Shown: positions 10,174 through 19,289 of the stretch, one piece after another
Layout of the letters: each line of letters starts with the position of its first letter
Numbering within the stretch: the first letter of the stretch is position 1
Source: Sagittula stellata E-37
GTDB taxonomy: Bacteria > Pseudomonadota > Alphaproteobacteria > Rhodobacterales > Rhodobacteraceae
Length of the DNA stretch: 64,000 bases
Reading direction: 5' to 3'
Assembly: GCF_039724765.1 (NCBI RefSeq)
Contig: NZ_CP155730.1
Coordinates: forward strand, 248,001 to 312,000
Notes under the pieces: generated by a model
What the model was told of the DNA's origin: nothing
The model's input: the letters and a program-made list of their open reading frames with translations, nothing else
Databases searched by the model: none
Translations under genes and position numbers: made by a program

Positions 10174-10401
10174 ACAGGCGCGGCCGGTCATGGGCCTCGA
10201 GCGCGCGGTCGTGCCGGCCCGGTTGCCGGCCTCTGCCCGGCCAGTGCTGGGCCAGTGCCCGGTCTGCGCAAAGGGCTCGCATTGGTCCTCGGCAATGTTT
10301 GGATTGACCGTTCGATATATCCCGTGGAAGGGCCGTTCCCTACCCTGTGAGCAGATCGCCCGCCTCGGAGCTCAGGCATCCGAAGGCGCGCAGAAAAGCC
10401 C

Positions 10402-11214
10402 ATGGGGAAGGTACGAACATTGCAATCGCAGCAAGACTTCATCGTCTTCGACCAGGTCGTCAAACAGTTCGGGTCCAACAGGATCCTGAACGCGCTTTCG
10501 CTTGGGATTGCGAAGGGAGAGAAGATCTCGATCATCGGCCCAAGCGGGTCGGGGAAGACAACGATCCTTCGTATCCTGATGACACTCGAGACCATTCAGA
10601 GTGGCAAGGTGCACGTCGGCGGCGAGCCGCTCTGGCACATGAACAGGAACGGCGCGGACGTGCCGGCCAACGAACGCCACCTGCGCAAGATGCGGCGCAA
10701 GATCGGCATGGTGTTTCAGCATTTCAACCTGTTTCCGCACATGACGGCCCTGCAGAACATCGCAAAACCGCCGCAGCTTTCGCTGGACGCTGACAAGGCG
10801 GGTTCGGAACGGCGCGCCATGGAGCTGCTCGACATGGTCGGGCTGGCGGACAAGGCCGCGTCCTATCCCTCCCAGCTGTCAGGCGGGCAGAAGCAGCGGG
10901 TCGCGATTGCACGCGCGCTGGCCATGGACCCGGAAATCCTGCTGTTCGACGAGGTCACCTCGGCGCTCGACCCGGAGCTGGTCGAGGAGGTGCTGAACGT
11001 GCTGCGCGACATCGGGACCACCACGAACACAACCATGCTGCTCGTCACCCACGAGATGAGCTTCGCGCACGAATTTTCGGACCGGGTCTTGTTTGTCGAC
11101 GGCGGTGTCATCGTCGAAGAGGGCGCCCCCGACGATATTTTCTCCGCTCCGAAGGAAGAGCGCACACGGGCATTTCTGAAGAAGATTCTGGCCGCCGGCG
11201 TAAGGCTGGACTGA
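10402..11214 (+). CDS. ehuA: ATP-binding subunit of an EhuA-like polar amino acid/ectoine-type ABC importer
   Basis: 270 residues with Walker [11 protein letters not shown]-loop [11 protein letters not shown], signature [15 protein letters not shown], Walker [13 protein letters not shown] and switch His in [20 protein letters not shown] and the insertion around [20 protein letters not shown] are the features separating EhuA-type ATPases from HisP/GlnQ. It is followed by binding-protein and two permease genes in the ehuA-B-C-D order. Ectoine as ligand is an inference: none of the eut or doe ectoine-degradation genes is present in the window. Confidence 0.72.
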   Translation: MGKVRTLQSQQDFIVFDQVVKQFGSNRILNALSLGIAKGEKISIIGPSGSGKTTILRILMTLETIQSGKVHVGGEPLWHMNRNGADVPANERHLRKMRRKIGMVFQHFNLFPHMTALQNIAKPPQLSLDADKAGSERRAMELLDMVGLADKAASYPSQLSGGQKQRVAIARALAMDPEILLFDEVTSALDPELVEEVLNVLRDIGTTTNTTMLLVTHEMSFAHEFSDRVLFVDGGVIVEEGAPDDIFSAPKEERTRAFLKKILAAGVRLD

Positions 11215-11261
11215 GTGCCGTCCAAAGTCACCAAAAACAGACAACAGAGAGGAACAGCGCC

Positions 11262-12098
11262 ATGAAAACCACGTTCGGAGTCTTCGCAGCTTCGCTGCCC
11301 GTGCTTGTCGCAACGGGGCATATGTCCCACGCGATCACGCTTGAAGAAGCGCAGGCCAAGGGCAGCGTCACCGTTGCCGTTGCGATCGAGCCGCCACTGA
11401 CCATCATGGATGGAGAGGGCAACCTGTCCGGCGCCATCCCGGAGGTCACCCGCGCCGCTCTTGAGCGGCTCGGCATCGACACCATCGAACCCGTCGTCAC
11501 CGACTGGGGCTCGCTTATCCCCGGCCTGCAGGCACGCCGTTTCGACATGATCGCCGCCGGGCTCTATATCCGGCCCGACCGCTGTGCCGCGATCCTGTTT
11601 GCCGAGCCGGACAGCTGTGCGGTCGATGTCTTCGTGCACAAGACCGACATGGCGGATGCGCCAGCCAGCTTCGCCGATGTCGCCGCCAATCCGGAGCTGA
11701 AACTCGGCGTCTGCGGAGGATGCTCGCAGGAGAAGGATGCGCTTGCCGCGGGCGTGTCCCGCGATCAGCTCGTTCCGATCAACGACCCGCAAGGCGGCCT
11801 CGATCTTTTGATGTCCGACCGGATTGATCTGTTCGCGTTTCCCGATCTGTCAGCGAATGCCGCCGTCGTGGCCAGCGGGGCGGACAACATCACCTCCGTG
11901 ACCATCGAGGGAAGCCAGACCTACTGCGGTGCCGCAGGCTTCCACATGCAGGACGCGGAGTTCAGAGACGCCTTCGACGGCGCTTTGGCCGAGCTCAAGG
12001 ACTCCGGGGCATACTCGGATATCGTCACGCCCTACGGCTTCAACGCGCAATTGGCGTCCGACTATACGCGCGCGGACTATTGCCCCGCGAGCAACTGA
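11262..12098 (+). CDS. ehuB: EhuB-like periplasmic amino-acid/ectoine-type binding protein
   Basis: 278 residues of the PBPb (SBP_bac_3) fold with a Sec signal peptide (to about residue 24, HAI). The mature chain begins with a short lead, then VTVAVAIEPPLTIMDGEGNL, SGAIPEVTRAALERLG, and WGSLIPGLQARRFDMIAAGL, the last matching EhuB. Three cysteines (CAAILFAEPDSCA, CGGCSQEK) may form disulfides. RBS AGAGAGGAAC ends seven bases before the ATG. It should hand its ligand to the two permeases downstream. Confidence 0.75.
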   Translation: MKTTFGVFAASLPVLVATGHMSHAITLEEAQAKGSVTVAVAIEPPLTIMDGEGNLSGAIPEVTRAALERLGIDTIEPVVTDWGSLIPGLQARRFDMIAAGLYIRPDRCAAILFAEPDSCAVDVFVHKTDMADAPASFADVAANPELKLGVCGGCSQEKDALAAGVSRDQLVPINDPQGGLDLLMSDRIDLFAFPDLSANAAVVASGADNITSVTIEGSQTYCGAAGFHMQDAEFRDAFDGALAELKDSGAYSDIVTPYGFNAQLASDYTRADYCPASN

Positions 12099-12183
12099 TG
12101 GACGCGCCCCGGCTCTCACCTCTTCGGGGCAGACCCGGGGCGCCACTGCCGACCCTCGTGCACGCTGACGGACCAACTGGCCG

Positions 12184-12849
12184 ATGAACACTCTCGTAGA
12201 ATATGCGCCCATCCTGTGGGACGGCTTCTTGAAGACGCTGCTTGTCGCCGCCGGCGCAGGCGTCGTGATGCTCGTGACATCCTTCGCCTTCGGTGTCGCA
12301 GGCGTCAGCCGAAGCGGCTGGCTCAGATGGCCGATCCGGGTCATGGTCGAGTTTCTCCGGGGCACATCGGCTTATGTGCAACTGTTCTGGGCCTACTTCG
12401 CCCTGCCGTTGTTCGGCATCTACATCGACGCCATCATCGTCGGAATCATCGTGCTGGGGCTCAATGTCGGCAGCTACGGCTCCGAGGTGGTCCGGGGGGC
12501 CATTCTATCGGTGCCGCGGGACCAGACCGAGGGCGCCGTCGCGCTCAACCTGTCGCGGTTCCAGTCGATGCGGTACGTGATCCTGCCGCAGGCCCTGGTG
12601 TCCATGATCCCGCCGATGGGCAACCTCGCAATCGACCTGCTGAAGATCACGCCGCTCGTGTCGTTGATCACCATCGCGGATCTCACCTTCCAGGCCCAGG
12701 TCGTCCGCCAGCAGACGAACGACACGATCTTGATCTACGGCTTTGTTCTTGTGGTTTACTTCATCCTGTCCTCGGCCGTCGCGCATGTCTTCACGAAGGC
12801 TGGCGCGCATTTCTCCCGCGGCATCGACATCCAGAGAGGAGGCCGCTGA
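12184..12849 (+). CDS. ehuC: EhuC-like ABC permease
   Basis: 221 residues of the HisM/GlnP type with about five membrane spans. It contains VEFLRGTSAYVQLFWAYF at the start of the permease domain and the EAA-type loop around EGAVALNLSRFQSMRYVILP (residues about 119-138). It is separated from ehuB by 85 bases and followed after two bases by the partner permease. Its pair with EhuD forms the heterodimeric channel. Ligand inferred only. Confidence 0.78.
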   Translation: MNTLVEYAPILWDGFLKTLLVAAGAGVVMLVTSFAFGVAGVSRSGWLRWPIRVMVEFLRGTSAYVQLFWAYFALPLFGIYIDAIIVGIIVLGLNVGSYGSEVVRGAILSVPRDQTEGAVALNLSRFQSMRYVILPQALVSMIPPMGNLAIDLLKITPLVSLITIADLTFQAQVVRQQTNDTILIYGFVLVVYFILSSAVAHVFTKAGAHFSRGIDIQRGGR

Positions 12850-12851
12850 CC

Positions 12852-13520
12852 ATGAGGTGGGATTGGGCATATGCGCAGTCGATCCTCCCCCGTATCGCGG
12901 AAGGACTGACGGTCACCCTGCAGGCGACAGTCCTCGCCACGGTGCTGGCGCTGGTCGTCGGGCTGGGTTTCGCGCTAGGGCGGCGCTCATCGAACGTGAT
13001 CATCCGCAACGTTTTTTACTGGCTCTGCGAATTCATCCGGCGCACACCGGTTCTGGTTCAGATGTACTTCGTCTTTTTCGTGCTGCCGCGCCTCGGGCTG
13101 ACCCTTCCCGCCCTGACGTCCGGCATACTCGCGCTCGGGCTGCACACCAGCGCCTACATGTCGGAAGTCTACCGGGCCGGCATCGAATCCGTTGCGAAGG
13201 GGCAGTGGGAAGGCGCCCGTGCGCTGAACATCCCCATCGTCCGGCTCTGGGTGCATGTCATCCTGCCGCAGGCTCTGCCCCCCATGATCCCTGCCGCGGG
13301 AAATTACGTGTTGATGATGTTCAAGGAGACGGCGCTTCTCTCCACCATCACCGTCCTTGAGATGATGGGCACGGCGCGCGTGATCGGAAATGAAACCTAT
13401 CGCTATTTCGAGCCGATCACGATTGTCGGGGCGATCTACCTCGCGATCAGCCTGCCCGCCGCCATGGTGGTCCGGTGGGTCGAGGAAAAGATCAGGCGCA
13501 GCAAGAAGTCTGGCGCCTGA
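12852..13520 (+). CDS. ehuD: EhuD-like ABC permease
   Basis: 222 residues. MRWDWAYAQSILPRIAEGL is the usual lead-in of this permease class, followed by CEFIRRTPVLVQMYFVFF and the EAA loop EGARALNIPIVRLWVHVILP. A charged C-terminus (EEKIRRSKKSGA) faces the cytoplasm. The ATG lies three bases after the ehuC stop with GAGAGGAGG at 12834-12842. It completes the importer. Confidence 0.8.
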   Translation: MRWDWAYAQSILPRIAEGLTVTLQATVLATVLALVVGLGFALGRRSSNVIIRNVFYWLCEFIRRTPVLVQMYFVFFVLPRLGLTLPALTSGILALGLHTSAYMSEVYRAGIESVAKGQWEGARALNIPIVRLWVHVILPQALPPMIPAAGNYVLMMFKETALLSTITVLEMMGTARVIGNETYRYFEPITIVGAIYLAISLPAAMVVRWVEEKIRRSKKSGA

Positions 13521-13602
13521 GCCGGGCACGGCGCCGCCGGACGCCGGCGCGCAGGCCGTTGCCTCGAAGGCGATGGCGACCCGCGTGCCCGACCCGCAAA
13601 GC

Positions 13603-14601
13603 TCAGTTCAGGGCGACCCGGTCTTCCTTGGCCGGACGCCGGGACTGCCACGACGCCACCGCCGGCAGGTCGGACGACATGGCTTTTTCGCGCATCTTTT
13701 CCCCGACCGCCCTATGCACATCCTGGATGAACGCCTTCATCGTCGGTGTCGTGCGTATGCCCTTGCGTGTCGCGAGCTGGAACCACACCGAGTAGGAGGT
13801 CTCGTCGGGAAGCAACGGCCGCAGCTCGCCTTTGTCGACCCATGATTGCGCGTAATGGTTCGGGAGGAAGGCAAGATAGGCTCCGGACAGCACCAGCAGC
13901 AACTGCGCCTCGACCTGTTCGACCGTGGCGGTGTTCTTCTTCGTGCCGATGCGCTCCAGATCCTGATTGCACCAGTAGGACCGGCTGGCGAAGGCATAGT
14001 CCCGAACGGCATCGAGCGACAGATCGTCGTCGTCGATGTCGAACAAGGGGTGCCCCCGCCCGCAGAAGAGCGTGCTCGTTTCGGGATAGAGGTCTTGGTA
14101 GTGGAGGTTTGTGAGCCGCGGCACGAACCCGAAGATCGCGAGATCGATCTGCCGTTCCACCAGGAGTTTCTGGAGGCCGGGAGGGCTGTCCACGACAAGG
14201 TTCACATTCACGTTGTTCGGCCGCGCGGAGAAATGAAGGAAGGCCGAGGAAATCGCCGAATGCGGATCGGTCACAGTGTTGTCCACGATACCAACCCGCA
14301 GGCTGCCCGTCAGGACCGAGTGGAGCGATTCCGTTTCGTTGCTGAATTCCTCGAGCGCCTCGAACAAGCGGATCGACGCCTCGAACACCGTGCGCCCATG
14401 GTCGGTCAGGGCGAAGCCCGAACGCCCTCGCTGACAGAGCTTCAGGCGCAGGCGTTCCTCCAGCGCGATCATGTGGTTGCTGATGGTCGACTGGCTGATG
14501 TTGAGTTCGGCCTGTGCCGCTGAGAACCCGTTGCATTTCACGACGGTGGTGAAAACGCGCAGCAAGCGAAGATCGGCGTTTGCAATATTGACCATAGGCA
14601 T
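13603..14601 (-). CDS. LysR-family transcriptional regulator
   Basis: About 332 residues. The winged HTH is complete: DLRLLRVFTTVVKCNGFSAA, recognition helix ISQSTISNHMIALEERL, wing CQRGRSGFALTDHG. The effector domain follows from about residue 92 (LRVGIVDNTV). The ATG at 14601 has GGAAGAG just upstream; 14595 is an alternative. It converges on the ehu-like operon and reads toward it, with the DUF2848 gene behind it on the same strand. It probably controls the importer and/or the DUF2848/ureohydrolase genes, responding to a pathway intermediate. Confidence 0.88.
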   Translation of the reverse strand: MPMVNIANADLRLLRVFTTVVKCNGFSAAQAELNISQSTISNHMIALEERLRLKLCQRGRSGFALTDHGRTVFEASIRLFEALEEFSNETESLHSVLTGSLRVGIVDNTVTDPHSAISSAFLHFSARPNNVNVNLVVDSPPGLQKLLVERQIDLAIFGFVPRLTNLHYQDLYPETSTLFCGRGHPLFDIDDDDLSLDAVRDYAFASRSYWCNQDLERIGTKKNTATVEQVEAQLLLVLSGAYLAFLPNHYAQSWVDKGELRPLLPDETSYSVWFQLATRKGIRTTPTMKAFIQDVHRAVGEKMREKAMSSDLPAVASWQSRRPAKEDRVALN

Positions 14602-15046
14602 CTCTCTTCCACAATGTCCGGCGGGTCTGCCAGCCGGAGCGACCAGGAGGGAACGGTGCCAATCGTCTATGGAGCCAGTCTCGCGCTTCTTGCCATCGGG
14701 CGCCGCGCGATTATTGCCAACGCGTCGCGACACCCTGGCGGGATGACCCGAAAGATCACTGTCTTACGACATCCACGCGGGCGAAGGTTTCGGCTCCGCT
14801 CTGACAAGGATGTTCGATTTCCCCGCCTTGCTGGCGCTTGTCCGGCGCCCATTCCCACCGCGCAAGTGGATGCCGACTGGGCACTCCGGTCAAGGAATAG
14901 AGGCTTTTGCTCAAACATCCGGCGGGAAACGGCGCTGTGAGCGGAAAGAGTAACCGTTCCGCTCACGTTTTGGGCAGTTTAAATCGCCGTGTTCTGTTCG
15001 TCTCCGCCCTGTCCCTCCTCCTGCTGGAAGGGCCGGGCGCAGCGCC
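14602..15046. other. intergenic region, no gene recognised
   Basis: 445 bases between the LysR start and the end of the DUF2848 gene, both read leftwards. The LysR promoter should lie near 14610-14750. Nothing else could be supported. Confidence 0.35.
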
Positions 15047-15718
15047 TCAGAAGAACGGAACAGTCGGTTCGACCGTGTAGGTGTGGACGATCTTGCGCTC
15101 ACGCACCGGGTCGCTGAGGGTGATGGTCATCTCGGCCGCCTCGCCGGGGCATCGACCGTGCATCTCGAGCGTACCGGAGAAGATCATCCGCCCTTCGTCC
15201 TCGTCGCCGTCGTGCTCGGCCACGAAGGCCTGCAATTGCGCCGGGGTCATGATCTGCGCGACGCTGCCCTGCTGCATGACCTTGCCGTCGCAGACCAGTG
15301 ACAGCTCGAGACTGTCCCAGTGGTCGAGCAGCTCATCGAGAGGCCAGGCTTCAGGTGCAACGGTCTTCAGGCACATGTTTTTCGAAATGGGAGCGTTCTG
15401 CGACTCCATCACGGAATCCGTCTGATCGCTGCCGACCGTCACATAGTCGCGCCCGTCCTGACGGAAAATGACGTATTCCACCTCCGGCGCGGTGTCGGAC
15501 CCGAGGACCTGCGTCTGCCGCGATTGCGACAGCAGGCCGGGAATGATCGGGAACAGCATCGGAATATGCGGCGGCGGCGGAATGCCGATGTCCTTGAGCT
15601 CCTCGATGTGGGTTTCAACGAGGTGGCGGGTCCGCCCCGTGTAACCGGCGGCCACGACGCGCCGGATGCTGGCCGCGAGCGGACCCCCGGGCGTTTCAAA
15701 TGTGATGTCTACAGTCAT
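15047..15718 (-). CDS. DUF2848 family protein
   Basis: 223 residues matching the DUF2848 pattern: early AGYTGRTRHLVETHIEEL, IPPPPHIPMLFPI, QVLGSDTAPEVEYVIF, VTVGSDQTDSVMESQN, SKNMCLKTVAPEAWPLDE and HWDSLELS. The VGSDQTD and EVEY segments recall fumarylacetoacetate-hydrolase-like folds, which is why a hydrolytic role is sometimes suggested, but no function is established. The ATG at 15718 begins where homology starts, with GGAAGG eleven bases upstream. It is divergent from the ureohydrolase gene and probably belongs to the same catabolic unit. Confidence 0.8.
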   Translation of the reverse strand: MTVDITFETPGGPLAASIRRVVAAGYTGRTRHLVETHIEELKDIGIPPPPHIPMLFPIIPGLLSQSRQTQVLGSDTAPEVEYVIFRQDGRDYVTVGSDQTDSVMESQNAPISKNMCLKTVAPEAWPLDELLDHWDSLELSLVCDGKVMQQGSVAQIMTPAQLQAFVAEHDGDEDEGRMIFSGTLEMHGRCPGEAAEMTITLSDPVRERKIVHTYTVEPTVPFF

Positions 15719-15828
15719 GAGTGCACGCGCCTTCCGAGGTGATAACTGTTGTGTGGCAGAGGGTAGGAACGCCGGGCCGCCGGGAAAATCCCGCGTTGCC
15801 AATCATCATTGTGAGGAAAGCGAATGTT

Positions 15829-15842
15829 TGGGCCCGGGCCCA
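15829..15842. promoter_or_regulatory. 14-bp perfect palindrome in the divergent promoter region
   Basis: TGGGCCCGGGCCCA reads the same on both strands and lies in the 258-base space between the divergent DUF2848 and ureohydrolase genes. It could be a regulator site or chance in GC-rich DNA. It does not show the T-N11-A form of a LysR box. Confidence 0.3.
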
Positions 15843-15976
15843 TTACATTGACGGACATCTGAGTATCGTCCGGACTGCCGCTCTTGATCGGCAGCCGCGT
15901 CCCATCGAAGTTGCACCCAGAGCGAAGCTGCCATTGCTGCAAAGCTTCGCGCGAACGACATCAAAGAGGTGGTACG

Positions 15977-16930
15977 ATGAATGTGTCCCTGAACCAGCCG
16001 CAGAGCGGCAATGACATGCCCCGTTTCGGCGGAATCGCGACGATGATGCGCCTGAAGCAGGTCGCGGACGCGTCCGGTCTCGACGCGTGTTTCGTCGGAA
16101 TCCCCCTCGATCTGGGCACGAGCAACCGGAGCGGGACGCGCTACGGCCCGCGGCAGATCCGGGCTGAATCGGTCTTGCTGCGGCCCTACAACATGGCGAC
16201 CCGCGCCGCGCCCTTCGACTCGCTCAAGGTTGCAGACGTGGGAGACATTCCGACGAACCCCTATAGCCTGATCAAGTCCATCGACCTGATCGAGCAAGGC
16301 ATCAGCGAGATCCTGTCGCACGGATGCAAACCGCTCTCGATGGGCGGTGACCACACCATGACCTTGCCGATCCTGCGCGCGATCGCGAAGAAACACGGGC
16401 CGGTCGGGCTGATCCACGTCGATGCCCATGCCGACATCAACGACACGATGTTCGGGGAGCAGATCGCGCATGGCACGCCGTTCCGCCGCGCCGTGGAAGA
16501 GCGGCTCATCGACCCGAAGCGCACCGTGCAGATCGGTCTGCGTGGCACCGGGTATGCGGCCGACGATTTCGACTGGTCGCGTGAGCAGGGGTTCAAGGTC
16601 TACCAGGCGGATGAGCTGTGGTATCGTTCGCTGGCGCCGCTGATGGAAGAGGTCCGCGCCCATGTGGGCGACGGCCCCGTCTACATCACCTTCGACATTG
16701 ACTCGCTGGATCCGGCTTTTGCTGCGGGCACCGGCACGCCGGAGATCGGGGGCCTCACGACCACGCAGGCCCTCGAGATCGTCCGTGGCTGCTGGGGCCT
16801 CGACGTGGTCGGCTGTGACCTCGTGGAGGTCTCACCGCCGTTCGACACCTCCGGCAATACGGCGCTCACCGCGGCGAATTTGCTCTTCGAGCTTCTGTGC
16901 ATCCTCCCCGGGGTGAAAAGGAGAAACTGA
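15977..16930 (+). CDS. ureohydrolase of the agmatinase/guanidino-acid hydrolase family
   Basis: 317 residues. The binuclear manganese site is complete: MGGDHTMTLP (His), HVDAHADIND (Asp-x-His-x-Asp) and TFDIDSLDPAFAAGTGTPE (Asp-x-Asp). N-terminal FVGIPLDLGTSNRSGTRYGP and GLTTTQAL are typical of agmatinase-like enzymes, which hydrolyse a guanidino group to urea and an amine. Agmatine, guanidinobutyrate and guanidinopropionate hydrolases share these motifs, so the substrate is open. RBS AGAGGTGG (15965-15972) fixes the start. It is followed after one base by a 2-hydroxyacid dehydrogenase gene. Confidence 0.88.
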   Translation: MNVSLNQPQSGNDMPRFGGIATMMRLKQVADASGLDACFVGIPLDLGTSNRSGTRYGPRQIRAESVLLRPYNMATRAAPFDSLKVADVGDIPTNPYSLIKSIDLIEQGISEILSHGCKPLSMGGDHTMTLPILRAIAKKHGPVGLIHVDAHADINDTMFGEQIAHGTPFRRAVEERLIDPKRTVQIGLRGTGYAADDFDWSREQGFKVYQADELWYRSLAPLMEEVRAHVGDGPVYITFDIDSLDPAFAAGTGTPEIGGLTTTQALEIVRGCWGLDVVGCDLVEVSPPFDTSGNTALTAANLLFELLCILPGVKRRN

Positions 16931-16931
16931 T

Positions 16932-17870
16932 ATGGCTAAGCAAACGATCCTGTTCGCCTCGAACATCGACGATCCGGCGCCCTGGCAGGCGCTGTTCGCC
17001 AAGGAACGTCCCGATGTCGAGTTCCGCGTCTGGCCTGACATCGGCGATCCGCTGGACATCACGCACGCGTTGGTCTGGCGCATCCAGAACGGTGTTCTGG
17101 CAACCCTGCCGAACCTGAAAGCGGTCTTTTCACTGGGGGCCGGTATCGACCAGATCATTTTCGACCCTGACTTTCCCAAGGACGTGCCGCTCTTCCGGCT
17201 GGTCGACGCGGGCCTGCGTGAGCAAATGACCGAGTATGCGCTCTACGGTGTCCTTCACTGGCATCGGCGGATGCGCGATTACGCCCGCCAGCAGGATCAG
17301 GCTGACTGGCAGATGCATCCTGCTGTTCATCCCTCGAAGCGGTCGGTCGGTGTCATGGGGATGGGCGTATTCGGCACGGATATCGCGCAAAAGCTGGTGA
17401 GCCTCGGCTTTCGCGTTTCGGGCTGGAGCCGCAGCCGCAAGGACGTTGACGGCGTCGAAAGTTTCGCGGGCGACAGCGACTTCGGCAGCTTCCTCACCCA
17501 GAGCGACATTCTGATCAACGTCCTGCCGCTGACCGACGAGACGCGCGGCATCCTGTCGTCTGACCTCTTCGGTCAGCTGCCGGGAGGTGGGGCGCTTGTC
17601 CATCTTGGGCGCGGCGGCCACCTCGTGGAAGCGGATCTGATCACCGCGCTCGACACCGGTCGTCTCGACTGGGCCATGCTCGACGTGTTTCCCACCGAGC
17701 CGTTGCCGGCCCAGAGCCCGCTGTGGAGCCACGAGAAGACATTCGTCACCCCGCATATCGCCGCGCAGCCGGTGAGCGATGCGGCCGAGCGCCTGATGAT
17801 CGACAATTTCAACAGGTTCGAACAGGGCGGGGAGCCGGTGGGCCGGGTTGATCTGAGCGTTGGATACTAA
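16932..17870 (+). CDS. D-2-hydroxyacid dehydrogenase, GhrA-like glyoxylate/hydroxypyruvate reductase
   Basis: 312 residues. The NAD(P) fold has GVMGMGVFGTDIAQ with a following SWSRS. The catalytic trio is Arg in LGRGGHLVE, Glu in DVFPTEPLP and His in VTPHIAAQP. The pattern of short N-terminal domain, FSLGAGIDQI and EQMTEYALYGVL, is that of GhrA. It would reduce glyoxylate to glycolate, or hydroxypyruvate to glycerate. The start codon follows the ureohydrolase stop by one base, so both are co-translated. The neighbouring ureidoglycolate lyase-like gene can supply glyoxylate. Confidence 0.85.
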   Translation: MAKQTILFASNIDDPAPWQALFAKERPDVEFRVWPDIGDPLDITHALVWRIQNGVLATLPNLKAVFSLGAGIDQIIFDPDFPKDVPLFRLVDAGLREQMTEYALYGVLHWHRRMRDYARQQDQADWQMHPAVHPSKRSVGVMGMGVFGTDIAQKLVSLGFRVSGWSRSRKDVDGVESFAGDSDFGSFLTQSDILINVLPLTDETRGILSSDLFGQLPGGGALVHLGRGGHLVEADLITALDTGRLDWAMLDVFPTEPLPAQSPLWSHEKTFVTPHIAAQPVSDAAERLMIDNFNRFEQGGEPVGRVDLSVGY

Positions 17871-18344
17871 GTACGCGGCCCTGCTTTACTGGGCCCGAAA
17901 GGTGGGTGCGCAGCACTCGGCCGGGTGAGCTATCGCAAGATCGCCGGGACGCCGACTGACCTGCACCCTGCCGGTCCCTCATTCATAACGAGAGTCTGCA
18001 AGTTGGTTTTGGGTATTCGGCTTCGTCGTCTTGCGCACGCGCGCCGGGCGCGGAGCCCTTAAATTGCTCAAGCGTCCGGCGCGCTTGCTGCGGCGTCTGG
18101 TTGGACAAGGACGAGTGCGGGCGGACCGTGTTGTAGTCATAGCGCCAGAGGGCCAGCTTTCTCCGTGCGTCGTCCAGGCTGTCGAAAATCTCCTCGTTGA
18201 GCAACTCGGCCCGCAGGCTGCCGTTGAAGCTTTCGATGAACGCATTCTGCTGGGGCTTACCCGGATCGATGTAGTGCCACGGCACTTCGTTCTCATCGGC
18301 CCATTTCAGGATCGCCCGGCTGGTGAACTCTGTGCCGTTATCTA

Positions 18345-18383
18345 CTGCCCGGCAGGGCATCCCACAGGGATGCCCCGAGAGGG
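18345..18383 (+). repeat. hairpin repeat family 1, copy C
   Basis: It begins CTGCCCGGCAG and ends CGAGAGGG. Between them is a perfect 9-bp stem, GGGCATCCC, loop ACA, GGGATGCCC. It interrupts orfB exactly between codons for PGCIVS and DNGTEF, in what would be the catalytic DNGTEF motif. Confidence 0.75.
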
Positions 18384-18571
18384 GCTGACAATGCAGCCGG
18401 GCTTGCCGTAGACTTGGATCAGGGTACTGAGCTCCCGGGCGACCCTTGCCCCGGAGAGGCTGGTGTCCGCCACGAGGCACAGGCATTCGCGCGTGCAGTC
18501 GTCGATCACGGCGAGGGTCCGTAACTTCCGCGAGGCACCGAAGCTGTCGGATACAAAGTCCAACGATCCCG

Positions 18572-18610
18572 CTGCCCGGCAGCCGTTTGCGCAGCATAAC
18601 CGCGAGAGGG
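18572..18610 (+). repeat. hairpin repeat family 1, copy F
   Basis: Starts CTGCCCGGCAG, ends CGAGAGGG, with loop GCA and a partly decayed stem (CCGTTTGC against GCATAACCG). It splits orfB between the MPSAVGVNA segment and the SLDFVSDSF segment. Confidence 0.65.
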
Positions 18611-18789
18611 GCGCGCGCGTTGACGCCCACGGCCGATGGCATCGGGGTTCTTGTGCCACGCGCTCGCTTGCGACCGCGCCGCCTTTTCACGGACAGCCCT
18701 TCCTCGCGGTAGATCCGGTAGAGCTTCTTGTGATTCATGATCATGCCCTTGCGCTCCAACAGGACGCCTATCCGGCGGTAGCCGAACCG

Positions 18790-18830
18790 TCGTCCATTGG
18801 GCTCGGACCAATGGCGCCTTCAATGGACGA
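18790..18830 (+). repeat. palindromic repeat family 2, copy G
   Basis: 41 bp bounded by perfect 10-bp inverted repeats, TCGTCCATTG and CAATGGACGA. Removing it joins AAGCGG to CGGTTCGGC on the minus strand and restores the OrfB reading KRRFGYRRIG, so it is a clean insertion. Confidence 0.75.
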
Positions 18831-18878
18831 CCGCTTGCCGACGATCTCCTGCATCTCCCTGCGGATCTCGACACAGTC

Positions 18879-18918
18879 CCCTCTCGGCAGAGTTGCTGCG
18901 TAAATCGCCTGCCGGGCA
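18879..18918 (-). repeat. hairpin repeat family 1, copy D
   Basis: Read on the minus strand it starts TTGCCCGGCAG and ends CGAGAGGG. The stem is partly decayed (GATTTAC, loop GCA, GCAACTC), with outer GGCA/TGCC pairing kept. It lies in orfB between DYDFSQR and EIRREMQEI, where about twenty family residues are also missing. Confidence 0.65.
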
Positions 18919-18988
18919 ATGGGACGTTGCGAGAAGTCATAATCCCGCATCACGCGGCGCGCCGCGTCTCGCCGCTTGATCAATGTCG

Positions 18989-19252
18989 TCAGTTCTTTCC
19001 CAGGAGGTCCTTCAACACGACGTTATCGAGCATGGTGTCTGCCAGCAGGCGTTTGAGCTTGGCATTCTCATCCTCAAGGGCCTTTAGCCTCGCAGCCTCG
19101 GACACCTCCATACCGCCATACCTGGCCTTCAGTTTGTAGAACGTCGCCGTGCTCAGGCCGTGCCTGCGGCACACCTCCGCAGTCGGCATTCCGGCCTCCT
19201 GTTCCTTGATCATCCCAATTATCTGCGCCTCGGTGAAACGGCTCTTTCGCAT
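18989..19252 (-). CDS. IS3-family transposase OrfA
   Basis: 87 residues, full length. The HTH reads MRKSRFTEAQIIGMIKEQEA, then RRHGLSTATFYKLKARYGGM; a leucine-zipper-like segment follows (LKALEDENAKLKRLLADTML). It is intact although its OrfB partner is dead, so it has no transposase to work with unless another copy supplies OrfB. Confidence 0.85.
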   Translation of the reverse strand: MRKSRFTEAQIIGMIKEQEAGMPTAEVCRRHGLSTATFYKLKARYGGMEVSEAARLKALEDENAKLKRLLADTMLDNVVLKDLLGKN

Positions 19253-19289
19253 GTGTCTGCTCCTTCAGAGTTGGCGCAGACTCTACATC

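Larger units (their letters stand above)
17983..18983 (-). pseudogene. IS3-family transposase OrfB, broken
   Basis: Pieces of an rve-type integrase are readable in different frames: DYDFSQR and EIRREMQEIVGKR (18950-18800), MNHKKLYRIYREEGLSVKR (18741 on), DFVSDSFGASRKLRTLAVID with DDCTRECL (18560-18480), then GTEFTSRAILKWADENEVPW and HSSLSNQTPQQARR to the stop. D and E catalytic segments exist, but the frame is broken at every point where a palindromic repeat sits. No active product is possible. Confidence 0.8.
17991..19284 (-). mobile_element. degenerate IS3-family element (IS407-like group)
   Basis: The nine-base word AGAGTCTGC at 17991-17999 is repeated inverted at 19276-19284 just outside the transposase genes, marking the ends approximately. 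Orientation is right to left: orfA 19252-18989, then a broken orfB. The body carries four foreign hairpin repeats (18345, 18572, 18790, 18879), explaining part of the frame damage. Its insertion removed the rest of the SDR gene at 19290. Confidence 0.75.

Noticed and set aside
10402..13520. Firm assignment of the importer as an ectoine transporter
   Set aside because: Subunit resemblance to EhuABCD is good, but no eut or doe ectoine degradation gene is present, so the ligand is left open.
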